This document shows, one piece after another, positions 44,949-53,851 of a stretch of DNA of 64,000 nucleotides. A model generated the notes under the pieces. That model saw nothing but the letters and a program-made list of their open reading frames with translations. It was not told the origin of the DNA and searched no databases. Each line of letters starts with the position of its first letter. Positions within the stretch are counted from its first letter, which is position 1. Origin of the DNA: Planktothrix sp. FACHB-1365 (lineage in GTDB: Bacteria; Cyanobacteriota; Cyanobacteriia; Cyanobacteriales; Microcoleaceae); assembly GCF_014697575.1 (NCBI RefSeq), contig NZ_JACJSC010000003.1, positions 186,001 to 250,000 of the forward strand, read 5' to 3'. A program made the translations under genes and the position numbers.

Positions 44949-45099
44949 ACGCTTTAAGCTTACCTTAATGTGGGAATTTTCCCTGCAATTTTTTGAGCAA
45001 AATTCAATCGGGTAGAGGGTTAAGATCATCACGGTTTTCCTCCAACTCATAAGATGACCTTAAATTTCCTCGAACCGACAAATATAGAACAAATGGATT

Positions 45100-45330
45100 T
45101 TAAGCTGAAGCCTCTCCAGATAAGCGCGCTTCCGCCATATCCCGAATTAAAGAAATGCGAGAGCAAATGTAATCCGTTAAGAGATCAACTTCGTTTCCGT
45201 TGATAGAAGCTTCTTTATTGAACTGTTTCAGTAAACACTGGACAAGACTCGCATCATCAAGAGTAACCAGAGTGGATGCTTGGGTCTTTTCGACCAGTGA
45301 CCAAAGTTGACGAAGCATTGTAGGAGTCAT
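45100..45330 (-). CDS. small hypothetical protein
   Basis: 76 residues, starting MTPTMLRQLWSLVEKTQ with a strong GGAGG eight bases before the ATG, which supports a real gene. The sequence is helical (LLKQFNKEASINGNEVDLLTDYICSRISLIRDMAEARL, in consecutive parts) and probably soluble. I recognise it only as a small cyanobacterial-type protein with no known function. It stands alone, leftward, between natF and the lipid kinase gene. Confidence 0.72.
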   Translation of the reverse strand: MTPTMLRQLWSLVEKTQASTLVTLDDASLVQCLLKQFNKEASINGNEVDLLTDYICSRISLIRDMAEARLSGEASA

Positions 45331-45619
45331 AAAACCTCCGATGGATGCAGTTTTGTCGGTTTTTATACAGAAAAAAACGCTGTTATTCTGCGTGAGCCAG
45401 AAAGTAGTCTTTCTCCGTCATCAGGAGGCTTAATACTTTCTTTAAATTTCAAGAATAACCGAGTTTACTCAAATTTGACGGAAAAAAACACAAGATGTCA
45501 CAACAATTACAACTCTCTTAATCTAGTGAATTAAATCTTGACAAATGGTTGATTGTAAAGTTAAGATTTGAAAATTTTGTTGTCTATTCAGTATTATTAC
45601 CGGGTATCCCCTGCCATTT

Positions 45620-46522
45620 TTACTTCGGTTGGGGAACCAAAACGGTTAAAGCTTGGGGGATGACTCGAAAATGAGCGGGCGTCCAGGTGGTAATTTCCCC
45701 ATCGGTGTTAATTGGGTAGGGTTTACTGGTATAAATTTGAAAGTCTGAACCAGACAAGGTTCTGACCCCTAATTCTTCCCGATGTCTTCCGGTTCTCAGG
45801 GTTAACCACACCCAAGGAATTTGCCACCAATGTTTGATTTCTAAACTGTAAAGGTCTAAACGTTGATCATCAATCGTGGCATCATGGACAATGGACATTC
45901 CACCTCCATAATATTTGCCATTCCCAACGGCAATTTGTAAAGTTTTGACCCGTTGTATTTGACTATCTACTTCAATTAAAGCACGAAAAGGTCGAGCCGT
46001 TAGCGTAGCTTGAATTGCAGCCCATACATAGGCTAAGGCTCCCCAGTGCTTTTTAGATTTTTTGGTCAGTTTACGAGTAATCTTCACACTCAATCCTAAA
46101 CTGGCCACATTAAAGAAGTGTTTACCATTCACCCAGCCTAAATCAATCTTTTGTTGATGTCCACAGGCAATGATTTGACAGGCTTCGGTCACAGAGGCGG
46201 GAATTCCTAGGGTACGGGCTAAGTCATTGGCCGTACCTAAAGGGACTATTGCTAGGGGTAAACCCGTTTCTACCAACCCATCCACCGCCGCATTCAGGGT
46301 TCCATCTCCCCCCCCGACTATCACAAAATCCACTTGATCTTTATATCGTTGAATGGTTGAGGTAAACTCTTGCGGATGTTCAGGGGACTCTTGAATAATA
46401 TCAAAATCCAAGGCTTGAAGTTGATAAACCACTTGCGATAAATTCTTTTGGGTTTTGCGCGCATGGGGATTGATCAAAAGTAAAGCCGTTTTCGGATGGG
46501 CAGGTTGGGGAAAATTTGCCAT
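45620..46522 (-). CDS. YegS/BmrU-type diacylglycerol/lipid kinase family protein
   Basis: 300 residues. The catalytic domain has TALLLINPHARK, VDFVIVGGGDGTLNAAVDGL (nucleotide-binding GGGDGT) and LAIVPLGTANDLARTLGIP, followed by FFNVASLGLSVKITRK. A C-terminal beta-sandwich contains GKYYGGGMSIVHDATIDD, the segment that supplies catalytic and metal-site residues in this family. It phosphorylates a lipid such as diacylglycerol or a sphingoid base; the substrate is not predictable. The ATG at 46522 lies within 10 bases of a repeat array and lacks a visible ribosome-binding site. Confidence 0.9.
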   Translation of the reverse strand: MANFPQPAHPKTALLLINPHARKTQKNLSQVVYQLQALDFDIIQESPEHPQEFTSTIQRYKDQVDFVIVGGGDGTLNAAVDGLVETGLPLAIVPLGTANDLARTLGIPASVTEACQIIACGHQQKIDLGWVNGKHFFNVASLGLSVKITRKLTKKSKKHWGALAYVWAAIQATLTARPFRALIEVDSQIQRVKTLQIAVGNGKYYGGGMSIVHDATIDDQRLDLYSLEIKHWWQIPWVWLTLRTGRHREELGVRTLSGSDFQIYTSKPYPINTDGEITTWTPAHFRVIPQALTVLVPQPK

Positions 46523-46526
46523 AACA

Positions 46527-46594
46527 GTGATCAGTTATCAGTTATCAGTTATCAGTTATCAGTTATCAGTTGGCAGTTGACAGTTATCAGTTAG
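46527..46594. repeat. TTATCAG heptamer array upstream of the lipid kinase gene
   Basis: About six TTATCAG units and then degenerate ones (TTGGCAG, TTGACAG, TTATCAG). The opposite side of the spacer (46752-46775) has CTGATCA/CTGATTA units that run into the TPR gene's stop codon. Confidence 0.88.
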
Positions 46595-46772
46595 AAAAAT
46601 CATCAATGGGGTTGAAATCTTAATGATGGCTGTAATAGTGAATAGCTAACCCTTTTACTGATGAGTGATTACTGCCGAAGGAACCCAAACCCAAAGATTT
46701 CTGAATCCTATTCTAATAGTTTTCTCGATTTGACTACAAGCTGTCAATTAATAACTGATCACTGATCACTGA

Positions 46773-47312
46773 TTAAGCGACTTCTGTGGGAATACCAACC
46801 CGTTTGCGTAGAGATTCAGCCCGACGTTTTGCGGTTTGATTATTGGGATCAATTTTTAGGGTTTGCTCATAAGTTTCTAAAGCTTGGCTGGTTAGCTTTT
46901 TCTTCTCATAAGCATAACCCAAATTATTACAAGCAGTGGGATAAATGGGATTTAATTTTAAGGCTTCTTTATATTGGCGAATGGCAATATCATATTGTTC
47001 TTTAGCTAGATGAGCATATCCTAAAGCATTATAAATCATGGCTAAATTTTGGGGATCTTCCTCTTCCCCAACTTTTAAGGCTTTTTGTAATTGGGTTACG
47101 GCTTGGGAATAGAGTTTTTTATCGTTATAAATACTTCCTAATTGATAGTATTCTTGTGCAGTTCCCGGTTCTTTTGCTAATTTAGTTTGCAGATCAAACA
47201 GGGTGATTTCTGTACGACGAGTTTTCAGAATTTGACGAATCAGGAAAACAATAGCGCCGGAAAGTAACACCACTAAAAGTAATAAATAGGCAATGGGAAG
47301 ATTAGTATCCAT
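46773..47312 (-). CDS. ycf37: membrane-anchored TPR protein, Ycf37-like
   Basis: 179 residues. An N-terminal membrane helix (PIAYLLLLVVLLSGAIVFLI) leads into a basic stretch (RQILKTRRTE), then three or so tetratricopeptide repeats (AQEYYQLGSIYNDKKLYSQA, MIYNALGYAHLAKEQYDIA, TACNNLGYAYEKKKLTSQA). Length, anchor and repeats fit Ycf37, a thylakoid protein linked in Synechocystis to photosystem I assembly or stability. The assignment is from memory of that sequence. It lies downstream of rplT with a 130-bp gap. Confidence 0.75.
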   Translation of the reverse strand: MDTNLPIAYLLLLVVLLSGAIVFLIRQILKTRRTEITLFDLQTKLAKEPGTAQEYYQLGSIYNDKKLYSQAVTQLQKALKVGEEEDPQNLAMIYNALGYAHLAKEQYDIAIRQYKEALKLNPIYPTACNNLGYAYEKKKLTSQALETYEQTLKIDPNNQTAKRRAESLRKRVGIPTEVA

Positions 47313-47442
47313 GATTAAAACTGTAAAATTTTAATTAACTTGAAACACAAAGGAGAAGGATCAAATGCAATCGATCCTTCACCTTAGCCGATAATTGGCA
47401 ATCTGTCTATTGAGTTTAACAGGCTGTTTTAATAAATTAAAA

Positions 47443-47799
47443 CTACTTTGCTCCACTTTTGGCGAGATCAACCACTTTCCCAAAGGTTTCAGGATCTAAA
47501 ACAGCCAGTTGGGCTAACATTTTACGATTGATTAAGATATTGGCTTTTTTCATATTGCCAACTAACTGACTATAGCTGATGCCGTTAATTCGAGCCGCTG
47601 CATTAATCCGAGTAATCCACAACCGTCTAAAGTCCCGTTTGCGGTTCCGACGATCTCGATAGGCATTTTTCAACGCCTGCATAACTCTCTGATTCGCGGT
47701 GCGGAAGTTGGTAGACTGACACCCCCGGAATCCTTTGGCAAGTTTCAGTATTTTTTGGCGGCGTTTGCGAGCAACATTACCGCGTTTAACTCGGGTCAT
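47443..47799 (-). CDS. rplT: 50S ribosomal protein L20
   Basis: 118 residues, the standard length: [40 protein letters not shown] and [20 protein letters not shown]. It binds 23S rRNA early in large-subunit assembly. AAGGA lies upstream of the ATG, and the gene is 35 bp after rpmI. There is no infC nearby, as in many cyanobacteria. Confidence 0.97.
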   Translation of the reverse strand: MTRVKRGNVARKRRQKILKLAKGFRGCQSTNFRTANQRVMQALKNAYRDRRNRKRDFRRLWITRINAAARINGISYSQLVGNMKKANILINRKMLAQLAVLDPETFGKVVDLAKSGAK

Positions 47800-47834
47800 T
47801 TTACGTTTCCTTTAATTAAAATTTGCTTAGAGGC

Positions 47835-48032
47835 TTACAAATAGGGCAGCATCAAACGCACGTTGTCTTCTTGAGTCTCACTCACTAAGGCCATATTAGA
47901 CAGATGGCGTTTGCGAGCAGGGCTTTTATGTTGTAATAAATGGCTTTTATAAGCCCGACGACGTACAATTTTTCCACTGCCGGTGACTCTAAAACGTCTG
48001 GCTGCGGATTTACGAGTTTTGAGTTTGGGCAT
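47835..48032 (-). CDS. rpmI: 50S ribosomal protein L35
   Basis: 65 residues from the ATG at 48032 ([20 protein letters not shown]), the universal start; a TTG-initiated frame to 48053 adds seven residues and is rejected. Conserved basic features include [19 protein letters not shown]. It forms the classic rpmI-rplT pair. Confidence 0.97.
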   Translation of the reverse strand: MPKLKTRKSAARRFRVTGSGKIVRRRAYKSHLLQHKSPARKRHLSNMALVSETQEDNVRLMLPYL

Positions 48033-48103
48033 GGATTCGCCTAAATTCGACACAGCCTACAATTATATCATGGGAGTTTAAATTCTCACAAGGGGAGGGA
48101 AGA

Positions 48104-48140
48104 GGGAACAGGGAATTACGAATTACGAATTACGAACAGG
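48104..48140. repeat. GGGAACA / GAATTAC repeat array
   Basis: GGGAACAGG followed by three or four GAATTAC units between the rpmI and queF genes, the same heptamer as at 32460 and 39661. Confidence 0.8.
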
Positions 48141-48178
48141 AATTTCACGGCCCTGGGGTCTAATCAGGAAGAGCTATA

Positions 48179-48613
48179 CTAGGATTCTGGGTTGACTCTC
48201 AGATGCTGGACTTCAACAACGGTATGAACATTACCGCGCGGGTTAAAATCTCCTTTAATTCTGACTTCTAGGGGGTCAGCAGCAGTTACAAAGTCATCTA
48301 AAATTTGATTAATCGATTCTTCGTGGGAAATATAGCGATCGCGGTAACTATTGATATAGAGTTTAATAGATTTTAATTCCACAACTCGTTCGTTAGGAAC
48401 GTAGGTTAAATAAATTGTGGCAAAATCGGGATAACCGGAAAAGGGACATTTGCAGGTAAATTCGGGTAAGGTAATTTGAACCTCATAGCGACGGCCCATT
48501 CTGGGATTCGGGAAGGTAATCAATTGTCCTTGGGCAATTTCCCGTTCACCATACTTTAATGCTTCTGGACTGGTAGCGGGAGATTCTGGAGTTTCAGTGT
48601 AAGAGTGGCTCAT
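48179..48613 (-). CDS. queF: NADPH-dependent 7-cyano-7-deazaguanine reductase
   Basis: 144 residues from the ATG at 48613 (MSHSYTETPESP); a TTG five codons upstream is less likely. It is a short (unimodular) QueF of the T-fold family, with the catalytic cysteine in FTCKCPFSGYPDFAT, the substrate glutamate and QueF motif VELKSIKLYINSYRD and the C-terminal GDFNPRGNVHTVVEV. It reduces preQ0 to preQ1 in queuosine synthesis. No other queuosine genes are in the window. Confidence 0.95.
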   Translation of the reverse strand: MSHSYTETPESPATSPEALKYGEREIAQGQLITFPNPRMGRRYEVQITLPEFTCKCPFSGYPDFATIYLTYVPNERVVELKSIKLYINSYRDRYISHEESINQILDDFVTAADPLEVRIKGDFNPRGNVHTVVEVQHLRVNPES

Positions 48614-48799
48614 GAAATTGAGATTCAACAGGGACTCTTTAAAGTTTAGTGAATAGAACGGAAGTTTTTCTGAAATTTCTTAAAGAAATTGGTGCAAAGC
48701 GTTCTAATGACAGTTATCCTGAAACATAACAAACTAACCTGACCCACCAGGTTAATTTTATCAGTTCCCAATTGATGTTCACCCTTGATCACCCGCCCT

Positions 48800-49423
48800 A
48801 TGCAAAATGCTGACACCTCCAGCCCTAATCCGTCAGTGGCATCGAGTAACTACTCTCCATCTATTCCGATTTCTATCTATCGAGAAGTCACGGCTGAGTT
48901 ACAAACAGTTCAATCTCAATTAGAAGCCCTCAAAACCCAAAATCACCAGCTAACGCAACAAAATCACCAGCTTCGTCAAGAACTGGAAAACGTGGTTCAA
49001 GCCGCAATTCAGTTGCACCAAGCCATTAATAAAGCTCAAAATGTAGGTCAAGGAAAAAAATCTTCCTTTGCACCTCCAGTAGCTAATTCTTTCAATTTGG
49101 ATGTTTCATCCCCGGTGAGTGGTTCTGGGACGGCTGCGACTTCTCCGTTTCTCGACATCGCCCCTGGTGTTACCTCCCAACCCCAAGCTCCTGAACCGAA
49201 TTTTCCCTTTCCCCAGGCTCCTCAACAACAACAACCTTTAATACCAGAAGTCGCAGAACCCTTTTTTACAGAACAACCGGAGGCTCGGTTACGCCCCCTG
49301 TCAAAATCTCAGCGTTCTGAACTCAGTGGATTTTGGTTAATTGTGTCGATTGTGGTGATTGTTGTCGTTGCTTTTGGTGCTGGGTATTGGATTGTTCGTC
49401 CTTTGTTAAACCAACAGCGTTAG
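48800..49423 (+). CDS. coiled-coil protein with C-terminal transmembrane helix
   Basis: 207 residues from the ATG at 48800 (MQNADTSSPNPS); a TTG at 48785 would add five residues. Residues ~25-80 are a coiled coil (VTAELQTVQSQLEALKTQN, HQLTQQNHQLRQELENVVQA), followed by a low-complexity Pro/Gln region (QAPQQQQPLIPE) and a single membrane helix near the end (FWLIVSIVVIVVVAFGAGYWIV). It would be tail-anchored with a cytoplasmic coil. Function not recognised. Confidence 0.75.
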   Translation: MQNADTSSPNPSVASSNYSPSIPISIYREVTAELQTVQSQLEALKTQNHQLTQQNHQLRQELENVVQAAIQLHQAINKAQNVGQGKKSSFAPPVANSFNLDVSSPVSGSGTAATSPFLDIAPGVTSQPQAPEPNFPFPQAPQQQQPLIPEVAEPFFTEQPEARLRPLSKSQRSELSGFWLIVSIVVIVVVAFGAGYWIVRPLLNQQR

Positions 49424-49496
49424 ATTGCTCAGGAATTGCTGCTCAAAGATGATTTTGTGAATTATTGACACTCTCGTTTCTGCGGACAGAATTAGT

Positions 49497-49637
49497 TTAA
49501 TCTAATTTGTAGGCTTCCTCGGTTTCAATAAATCTAATCTCGTGTAAATCGCAAAGTTGTTTTATACGGGATTTTAATTTACCCAAAGGCATAAGAACAA
49601 ATTTTTGATTGTTCAAACCTCTTGTAGATAATTTATG
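49497..49637 (-). pseudogene. TnpB (IS200/IS605-type) C-terminal remnant
   Basis: A short open frame after a TAA reads HKLSTRGLNNQKFVLMPLGK then LKSRIKQLCDLHEIRFIETE and ends EAYKLD at a TAA. NNQ.FV..P...L...I..LC...GI.FIETEE is the RuvC-like segment of TnpB transposon proteins, up to the conserved glutamate. The rest of the gene on both sides is gone. The remaining spacer, 49638-49789, holds nothing I recognise except one HIP1 site. Confidence 0.65.
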
Positions 49638-49789
49638 TTATCGTGTTCAGATGTCCGGTGTGGGGCTTGACACTCAGCAGAGGACGCTCAACTGTTAATA
49701 TTGTCTGTTTCGGGATGGCGATCGCTCACCCCATTATTACTTTAGCGAATCAGAACCGCCACAAACAAGCAGATCAACACAAGATCAAA

Positions 49790-52456
49790 TTATTTTTCTG
49801 GGTCTATAAAGCCTTTTGCACCTGCTATAAACACTTTAGCGGCGGGATGTTCAATCATTTGTTCTAGTGCTTCTTCTCCTGCACTTTTTAAAGCACCAAT
49901 TACCCTTTTTTTGAGTGTCGGATCTTGGTCAACGATCTCAATGGCTTTCGCACCAATCATCATTTGTCCGGCTGGTGTATTCGGTTCATAATTTTGGGAA
50001 ATGGTACTCAGCAAAACGTTAATTTCTTGGCTAGTTTGCTGAATCTCCTGATTATTATAGATGTTGTGCGTCACCTTATCCCGTCCGACGTTATCGCCAG
50101 AACCAGAATGCTTTTGATAAGTATTAGACATGGTTGGATTCTCCTGACCAATATTAATGTTAATGTTTTGTTGTCGCTTATTGGACGACGGGGGAAAGGG
50201 ATCATCTCTATTATATATAGGTTCTATCACATCATCAATCAAACCTCGAATATTTACCCTGTCATAGCTGCTGCCGCACTCAATTGTGGGTCGGTTATCT
50301 TGAAGATATTTATAAAGGCGATCCAAGGGGTAGTTTTCGGGATCGGGGTTGTCCTGACATTGAGAACAATTACAGGGAATTAAAGTTTTATATTGCAAGC
50401 GTTCAAAGGATTGATGAATCTCATCGAACTTATTATTAATGATAGAAAGAAGCTCTTTTTTCTGGAACCCAGAAACCCGAATTTTAATTTCCCCTTTATG
50501 ATAGCGGTAACATTCAATCACTTCCGCCCTAGCTCGATTATTATTATTGAGAATCACACCATTTTTCCAAACCTGTTTTTGTTCCTCAATTAAGCGGTGC
50601 ATTTCCACAATAAAGCGGGTGAGAATCCCTTTTGGCATAAATTCATATTCATAGCGCAGGATGAGATTTTGTTGATTAGTCCAATCATATTCCGGTTGAT
50701 TTGCAGAAAGCAATTGAGGGGCAATATAGGTTTGGGGACGACCCGGAATTTCATAACAGAGTTTAAACCGCATCATTAACTGTAATAGTTCATCCCTCAT
50801 TTCAGCATATTGAATATCTTCCCAAATATCCGCGAGATCGGCTTGGGTAAAACAGCCTAAATTTTTTTGAACCGTTTGATTATCTAAAACTTTATAAACT
50901 GCCTTTGTTCCCCATTCCGGTTTAAGAATTACCGTCTTTTTTAATAGGGAATCATTTTGGAAGTGCAGAAATACTCCAATGTCATGAAGATAATGGCTGA
51001 TTTGTTGCATTTCTTCGCGATTTTTTAAGCCATTAATTTGACACAGGCGATAATATTCTTCCTCACTAATATAGTTGCGGGAATCGTTTTCTAAATCAGA
51101 ACGAATTCTTACCCAAACTTTAGGTAGGGGAGTGCCAATATGGGGAAGTTGACTAATTTGGTATTGAATGGCTTGTTTAATCTCTAATAAGCCGCGATCG
51201 GTCGCTAAATTTGTTGAGAGAATTTCCTTTAAATTGGTAAATTCTGAACGCAAATGTCTCTCGTTAATTTGGCACTGACGCTCTTGTTTTTCATTTTTAA
51301 TAATCAGGACTGGACTATTATCACTCAAAAGTTCAACAACTTTCAGCCAATAGAAAAAGTCGGTATTTTCCTCCCGTGTATCCGCCACTACTCCATACAG
51401 AGAGCGCTCAGTTAAGAAAAACTGGTGGGTATGGTGGTAAATTTCTTGTCCGCCAAAATCCCAAATATTGACTCGAACTTTCTGTCCCTCTGAGTTGATA
51501 AACTGCCACTGAATCACATCAATGCCTTCGGTAGAGTTCTCATCGGTTTGCAGTTCATAGTCTTCATTTTCTATTTTTTTGGCGAGGGAGGTTTTACCTG
51601 CTCCCCCTTCACCAATAATCAAGAATTTTGCTTCATAAAGGGGTTCAGTTTCCTGGGGATTTTGAACTTGAAAATAGAAATTTAGAATCTCGTTCACATT
51701 ACCCGGATGTTCCGATAGATTTTTGGAGCCTAAAATTTCAGGGGGAATGGGGACTGGATTTCCTCGCAAATCCAACTTTTTAAGATGGGTGAGTTGAACG
51801 ATTTCCCCAGGCAGACTGCTAAGTTGATTGCCACTCAGGTTGAGGGTTTGCAGATTCGTGAGTTGACCGATTTCCCCAGGCAGACTGCTGAGTTGATTGC
51901 CACTCAGGTTGAGGGTTTGCAGATTCGTGAGTTGACCGATTTCTACAGGCAGACTGCTAAGTTGATTCTTATACAGGTTGAGGATTTTCAGATTCGTGAG
52001 TTGACCGATTTCCCCAGGCAGACTGCTGAGTTGATTGTTATACAGGGAGAGGGTTTGCAGATTCGTGAGTTGACCGATTTCCCCAGCCAGAGTGCTGAGT
52101 CGATTGTTATACAGGTAGAGGGTTTGCAGATTCGTGAGTTGACCGATTTCCCCAGGCAGACTGCTGAGTTGATTGTTATGCAGGTAGAGGGTTTGCAGAT
52201 TCGTGAGTTGACCGATTTCCCCAGGCAGACTGCTGAGTTGATTGTTATGCAGGTAGAGGGATTGCAGATTCGTGAGTTGACCGATTTCCCCAGGCAGACT
52301 GCTGAGTTGATTGCCACCCAGGTCGAGGGATTGCAGATTCGTGAGTTGACCGATTTCCGGGGACAAAGCCGTTAATTCATTGCCAGAGAGATAGAGTTTT
52401 GTCCAATTTTCTCTAGCTGCTTGTTCGATTAGTTGTCGCAGTTCTTCCTCTGTCAT
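49790..52456 (-). CDS. ROCO-type protein: leucine-rich repeats, Roc GTPase and COR domain
   Basis: 888 residues. After a short helix come about nine 23-residue leucine-rich repeats (LSSLPGEIGQLTNLQTLYLHNNQ type, residues ~27-240). The Roc GTPase follows: P-loop GEGGAGKTSLAKK (about 283), switch II WDFGGQEIYHHTHQFFL and IIKNEKQ where Ras-like proteins have NKxD. The COR region (KPEWGTKAVYKVLDN, MMRFKLCYEIPG, LILRYEYEFMPKGILTRF) extends to about 660. The last ~120 residues contain GSGDNVGRDKVTHNIYNNQE and a helical end. Roco proteins are GTP-regulated dimers whose bacterial roles are poorly known. The tail recalls sequences in bacterial conflict and signalling proteins (inference). Confidence 0.92.
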   Translation of the reverse strand: MTEEELRQLIEQAARENWTKLYLSGNELTALSPEIGQLTNLQSLDLGGNQLSSLPGEIGQLTNLQSLYLHNNQLSSLPGEIGQLTNLQTLYLHNNQLSSLPGEIGQLTNLQTLYLYNNRLSTLAGEIGQLTNLQTLSLYNNQLSSLPGEIGQLTNLKILNLYKNQLSSLPVEIGQLTNLQTLNLSGNQLSSLPGEIGQLTNLQTLNLSGNQLSSLPGEIVQLTHLKKLDLRGNPVPIPPEILGSKNLSEHPGNVNEILNFYFQVQNPQETEPLYEAKFLIIGEGGAGKTSLAKKIENEDYELQTDENSTEGIDVIQWQFINSEGQKVRVNIWDFGGQEIYHHTHQFFLTERSLYGVVADTREENTDFFYWLKVVELLSDNSPVLIIKNEKQERQCQINERHLRSEFTNLKEILSTNLATDRGLLEIKQAIQYQISQLPHIGTPLPKVWVRIRSDLENDSRNYISEEEYYRLCQINGLKNREEMQQISHYLHDIGVFLHFQNDSLLKKTVILKPEWGTKAVYKVLDNQTVQKNLGCFTQADLADIWEDIQYAEMRDELLQLMMRFKLCYEIPGRPQTYIAPQLLSANQPEYDWTNQQNLILRYEYEFMPKGILTRFIVEMHRLIEEQKQVWKNGVILNNNNRARAEVIECYRYHKGEIKIRVSGFQKKELLSIINNKFDEIHQSFERLQYKTLIPCNCSQCQDNPDPENYPLDRLYKYLQDNRPTIECGSSYDRVNIRGLIDDVIEPIYNRDDPFPPSSNKRQQNININIGQENPTMSNTYQKHSGSGDNVGRDKVTHNIYNNQEIQQTSQEINVLLSTISQNYEPNTPAGQMMIGAKAIEIVDQDPTLKKRVIGALKSAGEEALEQMIEHPAAKVFIAGAKGFIDPEK
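51785..52362. repeat. 69-bp direct repeats encoding the LRR array
   Basis: Eight to nine tandem 69-bp units (for example TTCGTGAGTTGACCGATTTC followed by the CCAGGCAGACTG block) differ by only a few bases each. They encode the 23-residue LRRs of the ROCO protein. The antisense frame also stays open through them. Confidence 0.9.
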
Positions 52457-52631
52457 CAGTCATCACGGATACCACTGTTCAATAGTTTAACTTTGATTGG
52501 GACTGAACCAGAGTCAACTCTCAACAACCTTGTCGCTCCCGCAAGGATTCATTAAACTGTATAAAGTCTAATAATTTATTGATTTTACTAATCCTAAACC
52601 CTTTCCATTATTTCAAAAAGGAGAAAAAGCC

Positions 52632-52913
52632 GTGTCTGTCGAGACCGTACAAAAAAGTGAGACTGTTCGTAAACTAGCACCCCGTTATCGGGTTTTGCTG
52701 CATAATGATGATTTTAATTCGATGGAGTATGTCGTCCAGGTGTTGATGAAAACTGTTCCAAGTTTGACTCAACCCCAGGCGGTGAGTATTATGATGGAAG
52801 CTCATACCAATGGCCTAGCGTTGGTGATTACTTGCGCTCAAGAACACGCAGAATTTTACTGTGAAACCTTAAAAACTCATGGACTCATCAGCACGATTGA
52901 ACCCGATGAATAA
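52632..52913 (+). CDS. clpS: ATP-dependent Clp protease adaptor ClpS
   Basis: 93 residues starting with GTG at 52632, preceded by AAGGAG. The N-degron-binding features are YRVLLHNDDFNSMEYVVQVL (NDDF), the M..V.LM..HT-like part TQPQAVSIMMEAHTNGLALV and CAQEHAEFYCETLKTHGLI. ClpS delivers substrates with N-terminal degrons to ClpAP/ClpCP in the cytoplasm. It is 26 bp upstream of a CPBP membrane protease gene, an arrangement that I recall as common in cyanobacteria. Confidence 0.95.
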   Translation: MSVETVQKSETVRKLAPRYRVLLHNDDFNSMEYVVQVLMKTVPSLTQPQAVSIMMEAHTNGLALVITCAQEHAEFYCETLKTHGLISTIEPDE

Positions 52914-52939
52914 ACTTCCTCAATGATAGGACAATAGGT

Positions 52940-53830
52940 TTGAAATACGATTTTGAATTTTTAAGAAACTACCCTGCTTTTCTGAGAATTGTTATTTTTC
53001 TCCTAATGTTGGTGTTGCTTTGGCTCCCCTTGGCAGCACCTTTTTATTTATGGGTGAGCGATCGCAATTTTGTTAGTATTATTACATTGATTTTTCTCTA
53101 TGTCGAGTTTCTGATTTTAATTCACTTTTGGGCAAAATTAATTTATCGTGAATCTCACCCCCTAACTCGTTATGGGTTAGTCTTTAACTCTAAAAATTAT
53201 CAAAATTATTTTAAAGGATTAGGATTAGGATTAATCAGTTTAATGGGATTATTCTTAATCGAATCTCTATTCGGTTGGGTGAAATGGCAATCTCCAAATC
53301 CCGATTTTTTCAGAATTAGTTTAGAAGGGTTTTTAGTTGCCTTTGGAGTGGGGTTTGCAGAAGAATTATTTTTTAGAGGATGGTTACTTGATGAATTAAA
53401 CCGAGATTATTCCCCGAAAATAGCATTAGGAATAAATAGTTTAATTTTTGCAAGTTTACATTTTATTAAACCTTTATCCGAAATTCAAAGAACAGCCTTA
53501 CAATTTCCGGGGTTAGTGTTATTAGGATCAATTTTAGTGATCTCTAAACTAGCTTGGTTTCCCGCTTCTTCCCCTCGTTTAACGTTAAGTCCGTCTGGTT
53601 GGTTGGGTTTACCGATGGGGTTGCATGGGGGGTTAGTTTGGGGTTATTATATGATTAATGTGGGAAAACTCATTGATTATTCTGACACGGTTTCTGAGGC
53701 AATTACCGGAATTGATCAAAATCCGTTAGCTGGGGTGATGGGGTTGTTTTGTTTGGGTGCGATCGCAATTTTTATCTGGCAAAAATCGTTATTTCGGAAA
53801 TTGCCTCAATCCTCAGAATTTAAACTTTAA
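52940..53830 (+). CDS. CPBP family intramembrane metalloprotease
   Basis: 296 residues from a TTG at 52940 (no better ATG near; an internal ATG is inside the first helix). It has about seven membrane helices and the CPBP/Abi motifs: EELFFRGWLLDEL (EExxxR), NSLIFASLHF (FxxxH) and a C-terminal LPMGLHGGLVWGYYM with HxxxN-like histidine. Family members are Rce1-type prenyl proteases or bacteriocin-immunity-like proteins. It probably shares a transcript with clpS. Confidence 0.88.
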   Translation: MKYDFEFLRNYPAFLRIVIFLLMLVLLWLPLAAPFYLWVSDRNFVSIITLIFLYVEFLILIHFWAKLIYRESHPLTRYGLVFNSKNYQNYFKGLGLGLISLMGLFLIESLFGWVKWQSPNPDFFRISLEGFLVAFGVGFAEELFFRGWLLDELNRDYSPKIALGINSLIFASLHFIKPLSEIQRTALQFPGLVLLGSILVISKLAWFPASSPRLTLSPSGWLGLPMGLHGGLVWGYYMINVGKLIDYSDTVSEAITGIDQNPLAGVMGLFCLGAIAIFIWQKSLFRKLPQSSEFKL

Positions 53831-53851
53831 TTTATTGAGGAGTTGTTCGCC

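Noticed and set aside
51785-52375. Long + strand reading frame and CRISPR-like regular repeats
   Set aside because: It is the antisense of the leucine-rich repeats of the ROCO gene; the 69-bp period equals 23 codons, there are no spacers, and the minus-strand protein is a clear LRR domain.
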